From NCBI GenBank assembly GCA_030267565.1, contig BRXU01000009.1, forward strand, positions 828,001-892,000: a DNA stretch of 64,000 nt. The letters are read 5' to 3'. Made by a program: the position numbers and the translations under genes. Below the pieces are notes generated by a model. The model did not search any database. It had not been told where the DNA came from and worked only from the letters and a program-made list of their open reading frames with translations. Origin of the DNA: Pleodorina starrii (taxonomy: Eukaryota > Chlorophyta > Chlorophyceae > Chlamydomonadales > Volvocaceae). Every line of letters starts with the position of its first letter. Positions within the stretch are counted from its first letter, which is position 1. Shown one piece after another: positions 31,201-42,280 of the stretch.

Positions 31201-32644
31201 ACTGGCTAGACGAGGAAGTGGGAGCGGCCCCCACCGGCGGTGAGCACCCGCAGCAGGCCGTGCTGGACTGGTGGCCGGCGTTCAAACGCCGGCTCACAGC
31301 CCAGGTGGCCCGGCTCAACCGAGAAGCACAAACGCGCCGCGTCCGGCCAGCCGCCAGCGTGCAACAGCTAGCGGCGGCAGCACAGGAAGCCGCCAGCGCC
31401 CTGGACGCCGACCCCTCCAACGAGGAACGGCTGGCGGCGGCAGTGGAGGCGCAGGTGGCAGTGCAGAAGGGCATGCGGGCCGCGGCCAACGAGGCGGCCC
31501 GGGACGCCCGGCGGAACCGGATCAGTGAAGGCGAGCGCCCCTCCCGGGCCCTCACCGCCCTCATCCGGGAACAGAGCGATGGCGGCAACGGGGGCGGCCC
31601 CGGCCCCTCCATGCTGCGCGACCCCCGCACGGGCCAGCTGGTCAGCGACGCCAGGCGACTGCCGCAGATCATCGCCAACTTCTGGCAGGACGTCAGCGCC
31701 CTGCCATCGGAGGCCGAGCTGCCGGCATCGGTGAAGCAGCAGGCGCAGGCCCAGGTCCTGGAGGCCCTCCGAGACCACCCGCTGCGACTGCCGGCAGACC
31801 CGGAAGACCCAGTCGGCCGGGCCCAAGTGGGCAGCACCGAGGTGGCCGCGGCTCTCAAGGCCACGCCGCGCGGAAAAGCGCCGGGGTGGGATGGCCTGCC
31901 CGCGGAGCTCTACCGGGCCTTCCAGCGACAGTTCGCCCCCCTCCTGGCAGACCTATACACCGCCATCGGCACCACAGGCAACATGCCCGCGCGGTTCACC
32001 GAGGGCATCATCAAGGTGCTCTATAAAAAGGGCGACCCCACACAGCCAGGCAACTACCGCCCCATCACCCTGCTCAACACGGACTACCGCATCCTCGCCA
32101 AAGTCATGGCAAATAGGCTTGGCCCCGCCCTGAATGCCGCGATCTCTGCGGAGCAAACGGCCTTCCTCCCGGGGCGACACATTGGCGCCAGCATCTTCAC
32201 CCTCCGCTACCTTCCCCACCTCCTCCGACGCCAGGGACGCAACGCGCTGGTCGCCTTCCTCGACTTTGCCAAAGCCTACGATACGGTCCACCGGGACTTT
32301 CTAGTGGCAGCGATGGCGGAGCTGGGCGCGTCCGAACAGCTCCGAAAGTGGGTACAGACGCTGCTGGCGGACACGCAGGCCCGGGCGCTGGTGGGGGGGA
32401 GGCAGTCAGAGCCGGTCAGCATGGCGGCGGGCGTCCGACAAGGCTGCCCGCTCGCCCCGCTGCTCTACCTCTTCGTCGCGCAAGCGCTGCTGTCATGGCT
32501 ACAACGCAAGGGACTGGGCATTCGCCTGGACCCAGCAGATGCCGAGCTAACCACGGCGGTGCAGTTTGCGGACGACGGAGAGGTGTTCCTGGAGGGCGAC
32601 CACACCGTCCAAGCCTTCCTCGACGCCACGGAGACGTTTGCGCA
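28200..32644 (+). mobile_element. LINE copy F: intact 5' end, 3'-truncated
   Basis: Starts with the complete 5'-UTR after (AC)n and contains ORF1 and the first half of ORF2, then stops at gacgtttgcgca and switches to unrelated AT-richer DNA at about 32645. Loss of the 3' end is not expected from target-primed insertion, so a later deletion, rearrangement or insertion must have removed it. Its ORF1 carries four additional hexapeptide repeats and a Lys-for-Arg change (cggaaaacg, near 29650). Confidence 0.93.
28273..30297 (+). CDS. LINE ORF1 protein (copy F), 674 aa with expanded repeat
   Basis: Twenty-four residues longer than ORF1 in C, D and E, entirely from four extra AAAAER-type hexapeptides. 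The block at about 29144-29388 also contains variant units (a Val and a Leu substitution), so it did not expand by pure duplication of one unit. Otherwise it is intact. Confidence 0.85.
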   Translation: MDPVDAGPVAVKVKVAAPTGSLACLAASLAPDGTLDLGQIPLEPGSLESVPIKVRALEANKVAFQQYWIHGIPDSIQDPEGCKKVLMAAYGRSVDTIVWARRCDHTHRVLATLKASAAPLPDSLDVPAQPAPSQQGAYTLKAEQQWWQRLDITIPRAPPPSTRVLAADRQARQWHAAQDLHWAHHLVRLEAEARARAQPTGRATAPQAEHPVDPRPAAAARAADTTAPQRTTPAAPATTQVAGTAQQLGADDAATALARRTEEIREQNDRETRAQQAALKEQLGLERRTAAAAERAAAAERAAAAERAAAAERAAAAERAAAAERAAAVERAAAAELAAAAERAAAAERAAAAERAAAAERAAAAERAAAADATATAGTPEGPANTAALAHEAAVQAATTAGPADARQHQQEEQAAAPANADSAEEHAAIAAGPAVGQPQQPPQQRQPQQQQLTPAAPRKTPRQTQRTPGAGGSCPTGLAATETPTAMTPADPGASVQKERGRQRSPCETSPEEASARKRPSQGRCIADLTDAEILARADARQAKGGGGWTRKAGESDAAVVLRLRGRSARVRGTVGDAMREKSASTRRKPAVDRTPASAAPQAHTCSPSPSQRSSASTPVASLRAFSLELRLSQASQDGAQTNADQPPQAPAAATPLAPQQREQHGVREVGPK

Positions 32645-32657
32645 ATTTTCTACGTAA
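30312..32657 (+). pseudogene. LINE ORF2, 3'-truncated just after the FADD box (copy F)
   Basis: Endonuclease intact and the reverse transcriptase present through FADD and ~25 further residues. The element sequence then ends at about 32644 and the frame terminates in flanking DNA at 32657. It lacks the end of the polymerase, the linker and the Cys/His knuckle, so it is a dead retrotransposase. The endonuclease half could in principle still be translated. Confidence 0.9.
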
Positions 32658-33254
32658 TTTTCAGCCATAGCCACACATGTCTGTCCACGGTTTTTGGGCG
32701 GGCTGGAGGATGAGCCGGCGGTTAAGTCCTGTCAAGTCCGGCGGCCAGCGGCACTCAAACGACTACGACCCAACGGTTGGCCCAGGTGTATGATAATAAA
32801 CATCCTGAACAACATGCATATCATAATTTAAATTTTGAAGTGACCGTTGAAGTGACCGAGCGAGGAGCTGTTTTCTCAGGCCGCTGTCTTTTACCTCCGA
32901 GCGAGAAGCATTTATTTGCATGCCGAAGTCGCAATCTTCGCGAATGTAAAGGTCCGCTAAATATTATATGATTAAAAATTTGTATGTAGAATCGTTGTTT
33001 ACAAGGCAGCAGCGCAGCCGATTCGGCTAAAGTGTTCCGTTCGTTTGGAATCCGTGCGGTCGGAGGACGGTTGGTAGACAAACAGGCATCTCGGCCGCTT
33101 AAAATAACCCAATTTAACTCAAAGGAAAAATACATCATCAAACATCTCACGCGAACTGCTTTTTGCTCATCCGACCCGCGTCCGTCTGTTGGTGCGGACC
33201 GTCAGGACCGTGCAGCCCTGCCTGACCAGGAGAGCGCTGTGGCGCGCGCACGCG
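32645..33254 (+). other. AT-richer intergenic DNA between LINE copy F and gene 2
   Basis: Base composition drops clearly compared with the array. It contains a TGTAA-type word near 32944 and several A/T runs. No ORF with recognisable similarity and no clear TIR was found. It may include the promoter of gene 2 and the remains of whatever event truncated copy F. Confidence 0.4.
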
Positions 33255-36200
33255 ATGGCACGGAGCTCGGGCGGGCGCGCCCTTGCACTATGCGTCATCA
33301 TGTTCACCGTGTTCACCATTCAAGACACGCATTCAAGGATGATACAGCGATCGTCGTTGGGGGGTGAGCAGCGGGACGGGATCATTTCCTGGCAGCAGCC
33401 GGCTAGCTAGCAGCAGCCCTACGCTGCAGCCGGCTCTGCAGGCCGCTGTCGCCAAAGACACAAAGCTCGTATCCCACAAGAATACAAGCTGCCGATAGAT
33501 ATACAGTTTTATAATGCAGGATTGAGCTTACACTCTATGGCCTTAAACTTACATGAAATGCGCTTTTGCCATAGCCCGGCGCCTCTCTCTTTCCTTGCTG
33601 ACATTCACAATTCAACTTCCTTTCTCTTCCTTCGGAGTGAAAAGTCGACTGCATCCGGGCCTTCCAGACCACTCGGCGGCTTAAATGGACCCCTCCAAAA
33701 TTCAAATCCTAACCGACTTCACACCCGCCGCACACCAGACCGAACACCGAAGTACCTGCCCATAAGTCGTCTTTCACTCGTCTTTCACTCGCTGCCCTCC
33801 GCACCTTCCGCAACTTTCGCACGACTAGCTCGTCCACGAGAACATCCCCTCCATCCCCGCGCCATGCCGCCCACAGCACACACCCCTCTCACGCCGCCGC
33901 CCCCTCTCTCCCTCCTCCCCAACACACACTCACATACACACATACACATCCCCCCGAATGAACGAAGTCGTCGCCACCGAGGACATTGTGCGGGCCTCCG
34001 CTCGAGGACTGCGCAACAAGCTCGACAAGGTAATGCTGCGCTAGCTGACCCAACCTGATTGACCCACGGGCGGGACGGTTTCCTGAAGCCCGACCCCAAC
34101 TGCACATTTATTTCTCGCGCAGCCCACCGTCAAGGGCGGTGAGGAGGTGGACGCATTCCAACGAGAGCATCGCCCGTTGACGGGAGACACGGTTTCCGTG
34201 AGTGATCGGAAAGCCCCACATCTGTAGAAGAATCGGATTTCCGTAGGATTAACCGAAGTTGTGGTTACGGATACGTACAGCGATGGCAGACAAGTGAAGT
34301 GTGAGGTAGGCCCAGGACGCGGACTTGCTTGCACGCCACCCACCTTTCCACGTAATAAGCAGCACGCTCCAGCAGATGTACGAATGGCAGTACGAACAAC
34401 ATGTGGATATGCCGCTCTACGAGTGCTGAGCGCGCGCCCTTTGCACCGAGCACATTCCGCTGCATGTGCGCGCCGCCCGCAGGCGATTCCGGGTAGCAGC
34501 GCCAGCAGCAGCAGCGGGAGCGACGGCCGGCGGCGGCTGCTGGCCGACGGGGTCGACGAGGTGAGCGTCAGCCTCCGCCCAGGATCCGTCCGGCTGTCCG
34601 GGTGGTGGAAATAAAGGTCCACACGGAAGAGGGGTGCGGGGCTCCGTGCGTCGGTTGCGTGTTCTCCGGGAGAACACGCAACCGACGCACGCTCGGGAGA
34701 ACTTCTCCCCACCCCGTGCTGCGGTCCGTTCGCGTCGTTTGGTACCCAAGATAGGCATGAACACACCGGTGTCCCCCCCGACCCGTTGTTCACTTGTTCT
34801 GTTCTTTCGCCAGGTGTATACGGAGGCCCCCAACGCTCTGCGCGCAGTGGTCTACCTAGTGGATTTCTGCGGCTGGAAGAACCCCTTCCGATCCCCCCAG
34901 GTGCGCGGCCAGCCACGGCCAAAGGGCCCAAGGGCCCAAAGGGCCAATAACCTCAGATTCATTAGGGGGGCAGACCTGGTCGGGGCGGGGAAGGCCAGTT
35001 GCAGGGACAGCGCGCGGGTTTGCAACGCCCGGCGCCTGGCGTGGAGCAGCGTCAGGCTAAGCCGAGAATGACTCCACGATCGAACCGCCCTCGGACGGAC
35101 AGCTTCCTTTGTTCGGGCCTCAAGTGGCGGGCCGCTGAAGGAAAGGTCCCGACGCCCTATACCACACACTGCTTCAAAGCAACGCCTCAATTTACCCCCT
35201 ACCACACAAACACCCCCCAGACCGGCCCTTCTCCCCATCCGTTATGCCGTTTATTCGTGGTGAATGCCATTCCAGGAATTCAGGAAGTACCTTTTTGCCA
35301 ACGAGACCGGCGCCTTGGAAGCCAATCTGCAGGTGGGGAGGTCGCAGTCACGTGGCTCGTCAGCGAAGCGCCCTCGGGTTCTTTGTCCCGTAAAGTCCTG
35401 TCCGTCAAAGTCCCTTGTCCATCTCGTAAAGTCCTTTGTCCATCCCGTAAAGTCCTTTTTACCCCTAATGAGACCGACCCATCATTGGCCTTTGGTCGAA
35501 ACCTATCGATACGGTAGATGTACCTCCGTGTACCTTGACGACCAACCGATTTTGCGTTTTGCCGTACACCCTACGTACCTCCATCAGAGCTACTACGGCA
35601 CCTGCTCCTACGGCAAGGCCACGTGGGACCCCGCCAACGTGGTCGTGGTGGGCCCTATACAACTGGAGTGCCAGGGCAGGATGGCGGGCGGCACGGGCAT
35701 CCCCTTCAACGCAGCCACCTCCTGCTCACTATCCGAGGAGATGTACTGGACACGAGCTGCTGAACAGCAGGGGCAACAGGTACCTTCCGTGCCGTAGGCC
35801 GTAACCAAAAGGACCTCATGTACTACGTCTGTGTGCGAATGTGTGTGAACGTGGGTGTATGTGTGTGACACAGTTAGAACGTAGAAGAGAACCGCGCAAC
35901 CCAACCAACACCTGCATGCGTGCCCCCACGCACATGCCCTCGTGTGATTCGTCACCATTCACCCGCACCCGCACCCACACGACACGCCGCCGCCCCCGCT
36001 GCGTGTGCAGCTGGCGGTCAGGGATCCCAAGCTGAAGGAGATCCTGCAGTTCACGAAGCGGCGGCGATCCATGGTGATCCTGCCCTCGGATGCCAAGTGC
36101 GGCTTCTCGGGTCACGGAGACCAGGCGTGCCAGGACATCTGCAGCACCGTCGTCATGGTGAGTAGTACGGGAGTACTGCGATACGGGCGGCTGCTGCAGA

Positions 36201-37987
36201 TGGCGGGAATTATCGTGATGGTTTAGATGAGTGTCTGCGCGGAAGTACTTCCGTGCTATTCCGTACTTTTGGACGAGACAGATGCTGCTGCGATGGTCGT
36301 GTCGCTGTCCTGCTCGACAACATACGAGATCTCGCAACACCCACACACCCAGTCACCCACCACTGTAACAAACACCATACACCCGCACACGCACATACAA
36401 ACCAACATACAGCCCTCCATTTCCCGTTGGTATGGCGAATTCGATCCGCTTGCGTGTCCCAGGTCCGCAACGTGAGCGAAACCCTGAGTACCTCTACCTT
36501 GCTTTACTTGCATGAACCCGTCTGCCCCAACTCCTCAGGCCAGGAACGGCGTACCCAACATCTACAGCATGTTTCATGAATTGCAGCACAACTACGGTCT
36601 CGGTCATGCTGGCAGGTCCGTAATGTTGTACTTTTAAGTACGGGTGCCGTACATGCCACGCCTGAGAAGATGATAAGCGTGGCCCTGCAAAAGGACGGAA
36701 CAGCGTCTCATTACGTTGGGGCGTTGGGGGTTTAGGCGAATGAAGACAGGGCCTGATGCTGACGACGTGCATAGCGGGCGTGCTCCCATGCTAATCCATG
36801 GCATTGTTTTTGTTGTGGCACGGCCGGCAGGCCCGTCAAAACCCTTCCAACGCTGCGCCTCCGCCGTCCGCCCTCCTTGCACTTCACCGCTGCCGTACCC
36901 CTGTCGTACCCAGGGCTGCAAACCCGTACGGCGACGGGTCCGACCCCATGGGCACCCACGCATCCATCAACTCCGGCCTCCAGTGCCACAACGCGCCGCA
37001 GAACTGGCGCATGGGCTGGGCCGGCCCCATCCCCGGCGGTCACCTCACTGCCGCCAACTTCACACCCGCCGCCAACCGCCTCACCCTCACCATCCCAGCC
37101 GCCAGCACCAGCGACCAGAACATGGTCATCTTGAGGCTGGGCCTACAGTCCCCGCAGCCGGGCGCGCCGGCCATAGCCTACCCCAACTACTTTATCAGTT
37201 ACCGCGTCCGCAACGCCACCTTTGGCGGTTACGACTCGGGCCTGCCGGCGGCCTTCCATCGAAAGGTGACCATCCACGCCTACAACGGCACCACAGACGA
37301 CCGCGACGGCAACACCACCTCCCTCCAAGACGCCGGGCCGCGCTTCACCAGACCGGACAGCGCCTTCCCCGCCGGCGACGGCTGGATGGCGCCCTTCTCG
37401 CCCCTCGACCCGGCCACGGGCCTGGGCGGCGGCCTGCGTGTGAGGGTCGTGTCGACGAGCGCCACGTCCGCGGTGGTGGAGCTGTGCCGCATGTACGCCC
37501 AGACGGAGGGTGTCCGCGGCAGCGCCGACTGCCGTACCAACCTGGACCGCGACTGGTGAGTGAGTGGGATGGGTGCGGATGGAGCCACGAGCGACACAAG
37601 CAATGGCCGCGCGGACGGGCGGGGATGGCTCGGGGTGCGTGCTGGTTTCGGATCTGGAGCTCATCGATTTAGAAGCTATGTGACTGCTTGTAACCCTGCT
37701 GTACTACTTTTTGCATGAAGGTGCGTATTTGACAAAGCTGTGGTGAGCTCCTGGTGGGGTCCAGTCTTCGCATGCATGTCAGATGTCACACGCGCAAAAG
37801 GAGGCCGCCAGCAGATGACTGCAGTCATAGGCGTAGGGTGGCTGCAGACCCCAACTACACAGTACGGCAACTGTACGGCGTGTCTGTCCGTACGACCCGC
37901 TGTGCCTCACCCCTTGCCTTGCCCCCGCCCCCGGACCCCGCCAACAGTGACGGCTTGATCGGGGCAGCGGACCCCGACTGCAAGTAG
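33255..37987 (+). CDS. Gametolysin-like zinc metallopeptidase (peptidase M11), gene 2, about 521 aa
   Basis: Predicted exons: 33255-33363, 33968-34029, 34123-34197, 34483-34560, 34814-34900, 35276-35332, 35588-35779, 36011-36157, 36539-36615, 36914-37555, 37948-37987. Phases agree throughout and the sum is divisible by three. The first exon encodes a hydrophobic stretch (ALALCVIMFTVFTI) suited to a signal peptide. Later exons give the family's VVYLVDFCGW and CSYGKATWDP blocks. The zinc site is HELQHNYGLGH (HExxHxxGxxH), followed by YGDGSDPMG with the Met-turn and the C-terminal domain ending CDGLIGAADPDCK. The exon 1 to 2 junction uses an unusual gaag acceptor and is the weakest part; a start at 33958 is the alternative. 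An extra small exon near 34258-34305 is possible. Tandem paralog of gene 1. Confidence 0.82.
34645..34691. repeat. Perfect 47-nt palindrome (23-bp arms, 1-nt centre)
   Basis: Left arm 34645-34667 and right arm 34669-34691 are exact reverse complements around a single G at 34668; the centre reads gttctccgggagaac. It lies inside the gene 2 intron 34561-34813. It would form a very stable hairpin in RNA or a cruciform in DNA. Confidence 0.95.
35395..35460 (+). repeat. Short minisatellite (about 22-bp unit) in gene 2 intron
   Basis: Three imperfect copies of a unit containing cgtaaagtcct and ttgtccat. It is intronic, between exons 35276-35332 and 35588-35779. Confidence 0.7.
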
Positions 37988-39219
37988 CCGAATTGCAACG
38001 CGTGAGCGCTGGAAGCGGCGGTGATCCGCAATGGCCACGGCCCCCGGTTTTGGCAGGAGCATGATGAATAGCACTTGATGGGTTATAAAATAAAATATAT
38101 ATTAAATAGCGCGATAATATGTATTAAATATAGCGTTAAGGGACTCGATCCTGGTCATACTCCTCCCCGCCTGGAGCGAACGTCCTCGGGGGCCCTGGGA
38201 TGATCGCGCCTTAGGATAACCGCACCTTGGACCCGACACGATTGCATGGCCGTTATGCAAGGGTCGGCGGCGTCCCAGAACCGCTGCACTTCCGGAATCC
38301 GTGAACATTGTGGGGGGGGACGGAGCGAACGGGGAGTGTCTGGGGGAGTGCACTACACAGACACAATATACAACGACACCGCAACATCTTCATTTTTATT
38401 TTTTTTAATGACCGGTGACTACCGTGCAAAGCGTGGAACGCGATAATAAGGACGGGGGACTGCAGGGGGGCATGATGTGTACCGTTAGTTGTTAAGGTTT
38501 TTACGGTTGTCGTTGGTTTTCTGTTTTACGGTAGTGGGCTCCAGAGCCTCCCGAAAGCTGTTAATATCTTGTCGACCAAACCGCCGCGCGGCACAGTTGA
38601 AAGCTCACGCGGCGTCTGCTGCCGCTGCTGCTGCGGCTGCTGCTGCTGCAGAGCGCGCGGCCGCACTGGGACACCGGTGTCTTGCTTGGTCGCGGCTGCT
38701 GCTGCTGCTGCTGCGTCGCACATACGTTACCGTATCGTCTCACGGGGGGCTCTGACGCACTGACTCACGTTAGGTCTCCGGAGGAGCAGCCGGAGTCAGG
38801 GCGGCGAAGCGCAGGCGTCGTCCTCCAGGACACCGCTGAGAGAAGGACACCGCAACACACACGGGGATGCACGCCAACGTGTAATCACGACGTAAGCCCC
38901 TCCCCCCCTCGGCTCGCTCGGTCCCCTGCAGCGGCCCCTACCCGGGACCGTTCCGGTTTCATTCCGGGTCCCTTCGCTAACGCCGTCTCCGTTTCTTCAC
39001 TCGCCGTCTCGGTACTTTCTCTGTTTTCCTTACCTCCCAGTCCTCGGATGAAAGCTCCGCCAGTCCAAAATCATCCATCCATACGGTATTTTAGAGGCGC
39101 ATCCAAGCTTCTGCCCCGCGCGTGCATAATTCCAATCGGCCCAAACAACCCAGCAGCGGGCCCAGCTACGCTCTCGCCCGCGCGGTTTGCCGCGCTGTCC
39201 GCGCCCCCACGCAACATGA
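37988..39219. other. Intergenic region between converging gene 2 and the OPR-like gene
   Basis: Contains the 3' flanks of both genes, an A/T-rich patch at about 38085-38135, CTG/CAG-rich trinucleotide runs at about 38617-38725, and one copy of a dispersed repeat at 38966-39000. No further gene was recognised; the reading frames through the CTG runs are low-complexity. Confidence 0.5.
38966..39000 (+). repeat. Dispersed short repeat, copy 1 of 3
   Basis: Contains gggtcccttcgctaacgccg then tctccgt. It matches the other two copies over about 30 bases and then diverges. It lies beyond the 3' end of the OPR-like gene. Confidence 0.7.
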
Positions 39220-41887
39220 TCACCGGGCAAAGCCCCAGGACCTAAACGCAGAGCCCCCTCCGCCTCCGCCTCCGCCGCGGCCTCCTCCTCCTCCTCCTCC
39301 TCCTCCTCCCCTGCCGCCGCCGCCGCCGCCGCGCTCCTCTCTGGGCTCGCTCCAACCCGCGCCGCTGGCCTTCTGCCGCAGCAGCGCCGCTTCCCGTTCC
39401 GGCAGCCGCAGCCCCCACACATCCATCGCCTGCTGCACGCGCGTCGCGTCGTTGGCCCGCAACTGCCGTACCAGTCGCCGCAGCGCGCCCAGCAGCTCCT
39501 CCCGCGCCTCCGCGTCCGGCAAGTACGACTTGACGTACGACAATGCCAGCATGGTCCACGACAGCTCCTCGCCAGTCCACGTCTGGCCGCCAAGCTCCCC
39601 GAGCAACCGTGACTCCCACCGCCTGGCCTCCCCGGCGCTCGGCTGCAGCCCCAAGCCGACGGCGCTGCGCAGCGCGCGCGCCATAGCCGTACGGCCCGTG
39701 CGCGCCGCCACCGCCGGCGGCAGCGTCAGCGCCATGTCGTGCAAGCGTCGTACCGCCGCCGGCGGCAGATCCAGCCGCAGAAGCTGCGCGCCCACCAGCA
39801 GGCAGTCGGGGTTGTCGAGCGGCAGCGACGCTGCGGCGACGTCGTCGTCGTCGTCGCCGCCGTTGTACGACATTGCGTCGACGACGGCCGCCAGACGGGC
39901 CTTGTGGCTCGCGCCCATCCTGCCGCCGCAGACCGCAGCCATCCTGAACACGATCTGGGCGACCGCCGTGGGACTCTCCACCCAGCCGCTGCTGTGGCCG
40001 CCGCTGCCGCCGCCGTTGCGGCTGCCGCCGTCGCGATCGCGACACGACGCCGCCGCGTCCGCCGCGCCTTCCGCCGCCGTCAGTACGGCGGCCTCCATCG
40101 CTTGAATCGTGGCTTCCTCCAGCGCCTCCTCCAGGTCATCGCTCCAGGAGTACGGCAGACCCGCCATGCCGTACCAGAGCTGCGTGGCGTCCCGTATGTC
40201 CAGCCGCTGGGCACCTCCGCCTCCGCCTCCGCCTCCGCCGGGCTGCTGCTGCTGCTGCGATGGCGCCAGAAGCTGTAGCAGCTCGACGGCGCGCTGTTGC
40301 AACAGCCGGATTGCCTGCTCGGGGCTACTGCTGCTGCTGTTGCTGTTGCTATCGCCGCTGTTAGACTGCTGTGCTCTGTCGCCGTCGCGGCTGGGTCTGC
40401 AGGACTTGAGGATGCCGTCTCCAACCTGACAGCCGTCGGAAAGAAAAGGGGCGCCGGTGGAGAGGGGGAGAGGTAAGAGGGGGAGTTGTCGCAGGTGAGT
40501 CATACAGCCTTGATGTTCCAACGCCCAACGTTGTAATGGGAGGACCGTAACGGCACTCGTCGCGGGCCGCGTCGTGTAAGAGTCGAGGCCGAGGAGACGT
40601 TGACGGTGGGAGCGCCTGCGGCGGCGCCCTGGCCGGTATGGACCGCCCTGTGAGCAAAGCAAACGACTCCCACCGCGCCGCAAATACCCGTGCGTATGTT
40701 CGTGTATGTTCGTGTATGTGTATGTATGTGTATGTATGCGCATGTATGTGTGTGTATGTCCCTGCCAGCCTGCCAGCCGTTTGCTCCACCGACCCATGAT
40801 CGCATCCCGCCAATGGGTTTCGGGTTTCCGCACGCTGCCGTACTTCGCACCTTGGCCATACCCCAGAACGTGTTGGCGATCTGACGGAGGTCCATCTCAA
40901 CCGCCACCGCAGCCGTCGGATCCAGTAGCTGCCGTACGACAGCCGTGCCCGGTGAGGCCGTGCCCTCCCCCACGTCGCCGGCGGCGTCCCCGCCGCCGCC
41001 GCCACCGCCGCCGTCGGCTGCGGAAGTCGGCCCTCGGCCTCGCGCGCCGTTGGATCTGGACTGCAGGCTCCCAAGCCGCACCCAGGCGGTTGCGACGTTG
41101 ACCGCGGTCAACGCCTCGGGCGGTTGGTTTCGGAGCAGTTGTGCCAGCTGCTGGCAACTCTCGACGTCCTTGAGATGGCGGTTCAGGGTGGCGCGAGGTG
41201 ATACGCGATCGTACGACGGCGGCGCATTAGATTCTCTTGGACGGTACGGCCCTCTGCTGCGCTCGCCGCCGCCGCGGCCGCGGCCGCGGCCGCCGCCGTC
41301 GCCGTCGGCCCTCCGTTCCCGTCGGCCCTCTTCCCATTTACCGAAATCGACGTCGCCGTTGTTGGCGCGTCGGTGGCCACCGCTTCCGCGACCTCTTCCG
41401 CCCCGCCCTCCGCGCCGGTCGCCATCGCTGGCCCGCGACTCCCGGCGCTGCGTGGAATTGCTGCCGTACTTCCGTACTGCCGAAGGCTCGTCATTGGCGC
41501 TGGCGCTGGCAGCGGCGACGATCGACGTTCGCTGATGCGCTTCACCTTTTGCGACAAGGCAGGCGGGGTGGTGGTGGTGGTGATGGTGATGAGATAGCCT
41601 GCTGGGCCCGACTGCGACGGCTGGGCTTGCAGCTGGCGGTGTTGGAGGTACTTGTTGGGGGCTGCTGGCCGGAGCCTGAAGGCCGAGGAGGTTGGGATTG
41701 CTTTATGTGCCGTGTTCGGAATCTTAAGGGAGGGGAAGGTAAGGCTTGGGACTTTCGAGCACTGGTGCAATGCCAATGCGGTTTGTCGCGAGGCTCCGGG
41801 AACGTCGCCGGCAAAGTTGGCATGACGTTATACCCTACGAACCTGCTGCAGACGCACTCCGCGCCCAAAACATGTCGACATCTGCAT
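39220..41887 (-). CDS. OPR-like (octotricopeptide repeat) organelle RNA-binding protein
   Basis: Minus strand. Exon 41675-40851 and exon 40425-39220 (TGA) join in phase 0 across the intron 40850-40426, reconstituting ANTFWGMAKVGDGI, which matches the ANTLWALAKLG signature of algal OPR repeats. OPR proteins act in chloroplast or mitochondrial mRNA maturation and translation. A further repeat-like segment is QLAQLLRNQPPEALTAVNVATAWVRLGSL, and degenerate helical repeats continue to the C-terminus (EELSWTMLALSYV). The N-terminal ~110 residues are basic and RGG-rich, with a run of eight His. The final ~25 residues are poly-Gly. A possible first exon 41887-41843 (MQMSTCFGRGVRLQQ) would give an organelle-type start but uses a weak donor. 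Function is inferred; no RAP domain was seen. Confidence 0.68.
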
Positions 41888-42280
41888 TTTCGGAGTCAAT
41901 TCTGCCGCATAACCTCGACGGGGCTCAGCTTGGAAACCTGGCGGCTACTTGTTGCCGACACCCGAGCGTGTATATATTATTGCTGTAAACTTGCGATTCT
42001 TGGGGGTTAGTAAATAAACTGCATGACGATGGCATTGGTGTGCCGTCGGTGTAGAGCCTTGCAAATGCAAGCTGCTGACCGGTACTTGCCGTGCAACCTT
42101 CGATCATGGAACGATTTGGCAAACGAGCATCGTGCTTATAATGCACAATCATCGCTGTAAAATTCCTTCAACAACGACTCAAAACTACAGCAGGGTTATT
42201 CCATTATTTGCTGACGTTAAGTTGCCCTCGGGTCAACCGTCCTAAACTTTTCCTTGATATCGCAGTGCGGCCACCCATCA

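Noticed and set aside
2813..32644. Interpretation of the LINE array as a centromere
   Set aside because: Clusters of L1-like Zepp elements mark centromeres in some green algae, but this array is ~30 kb, embedded between two paralogous genes, with ordinary genes right after it. Sequence alone gives no support.
39239..39330. Plus-strand Pro-rich protein (frame from 39122) opposite the OPR-like gene
   Set aside because: It is the antisense of the poly-Gly tail and OPR helices; the minus-strand frame has OPR motifs and phase-consistent splicing.
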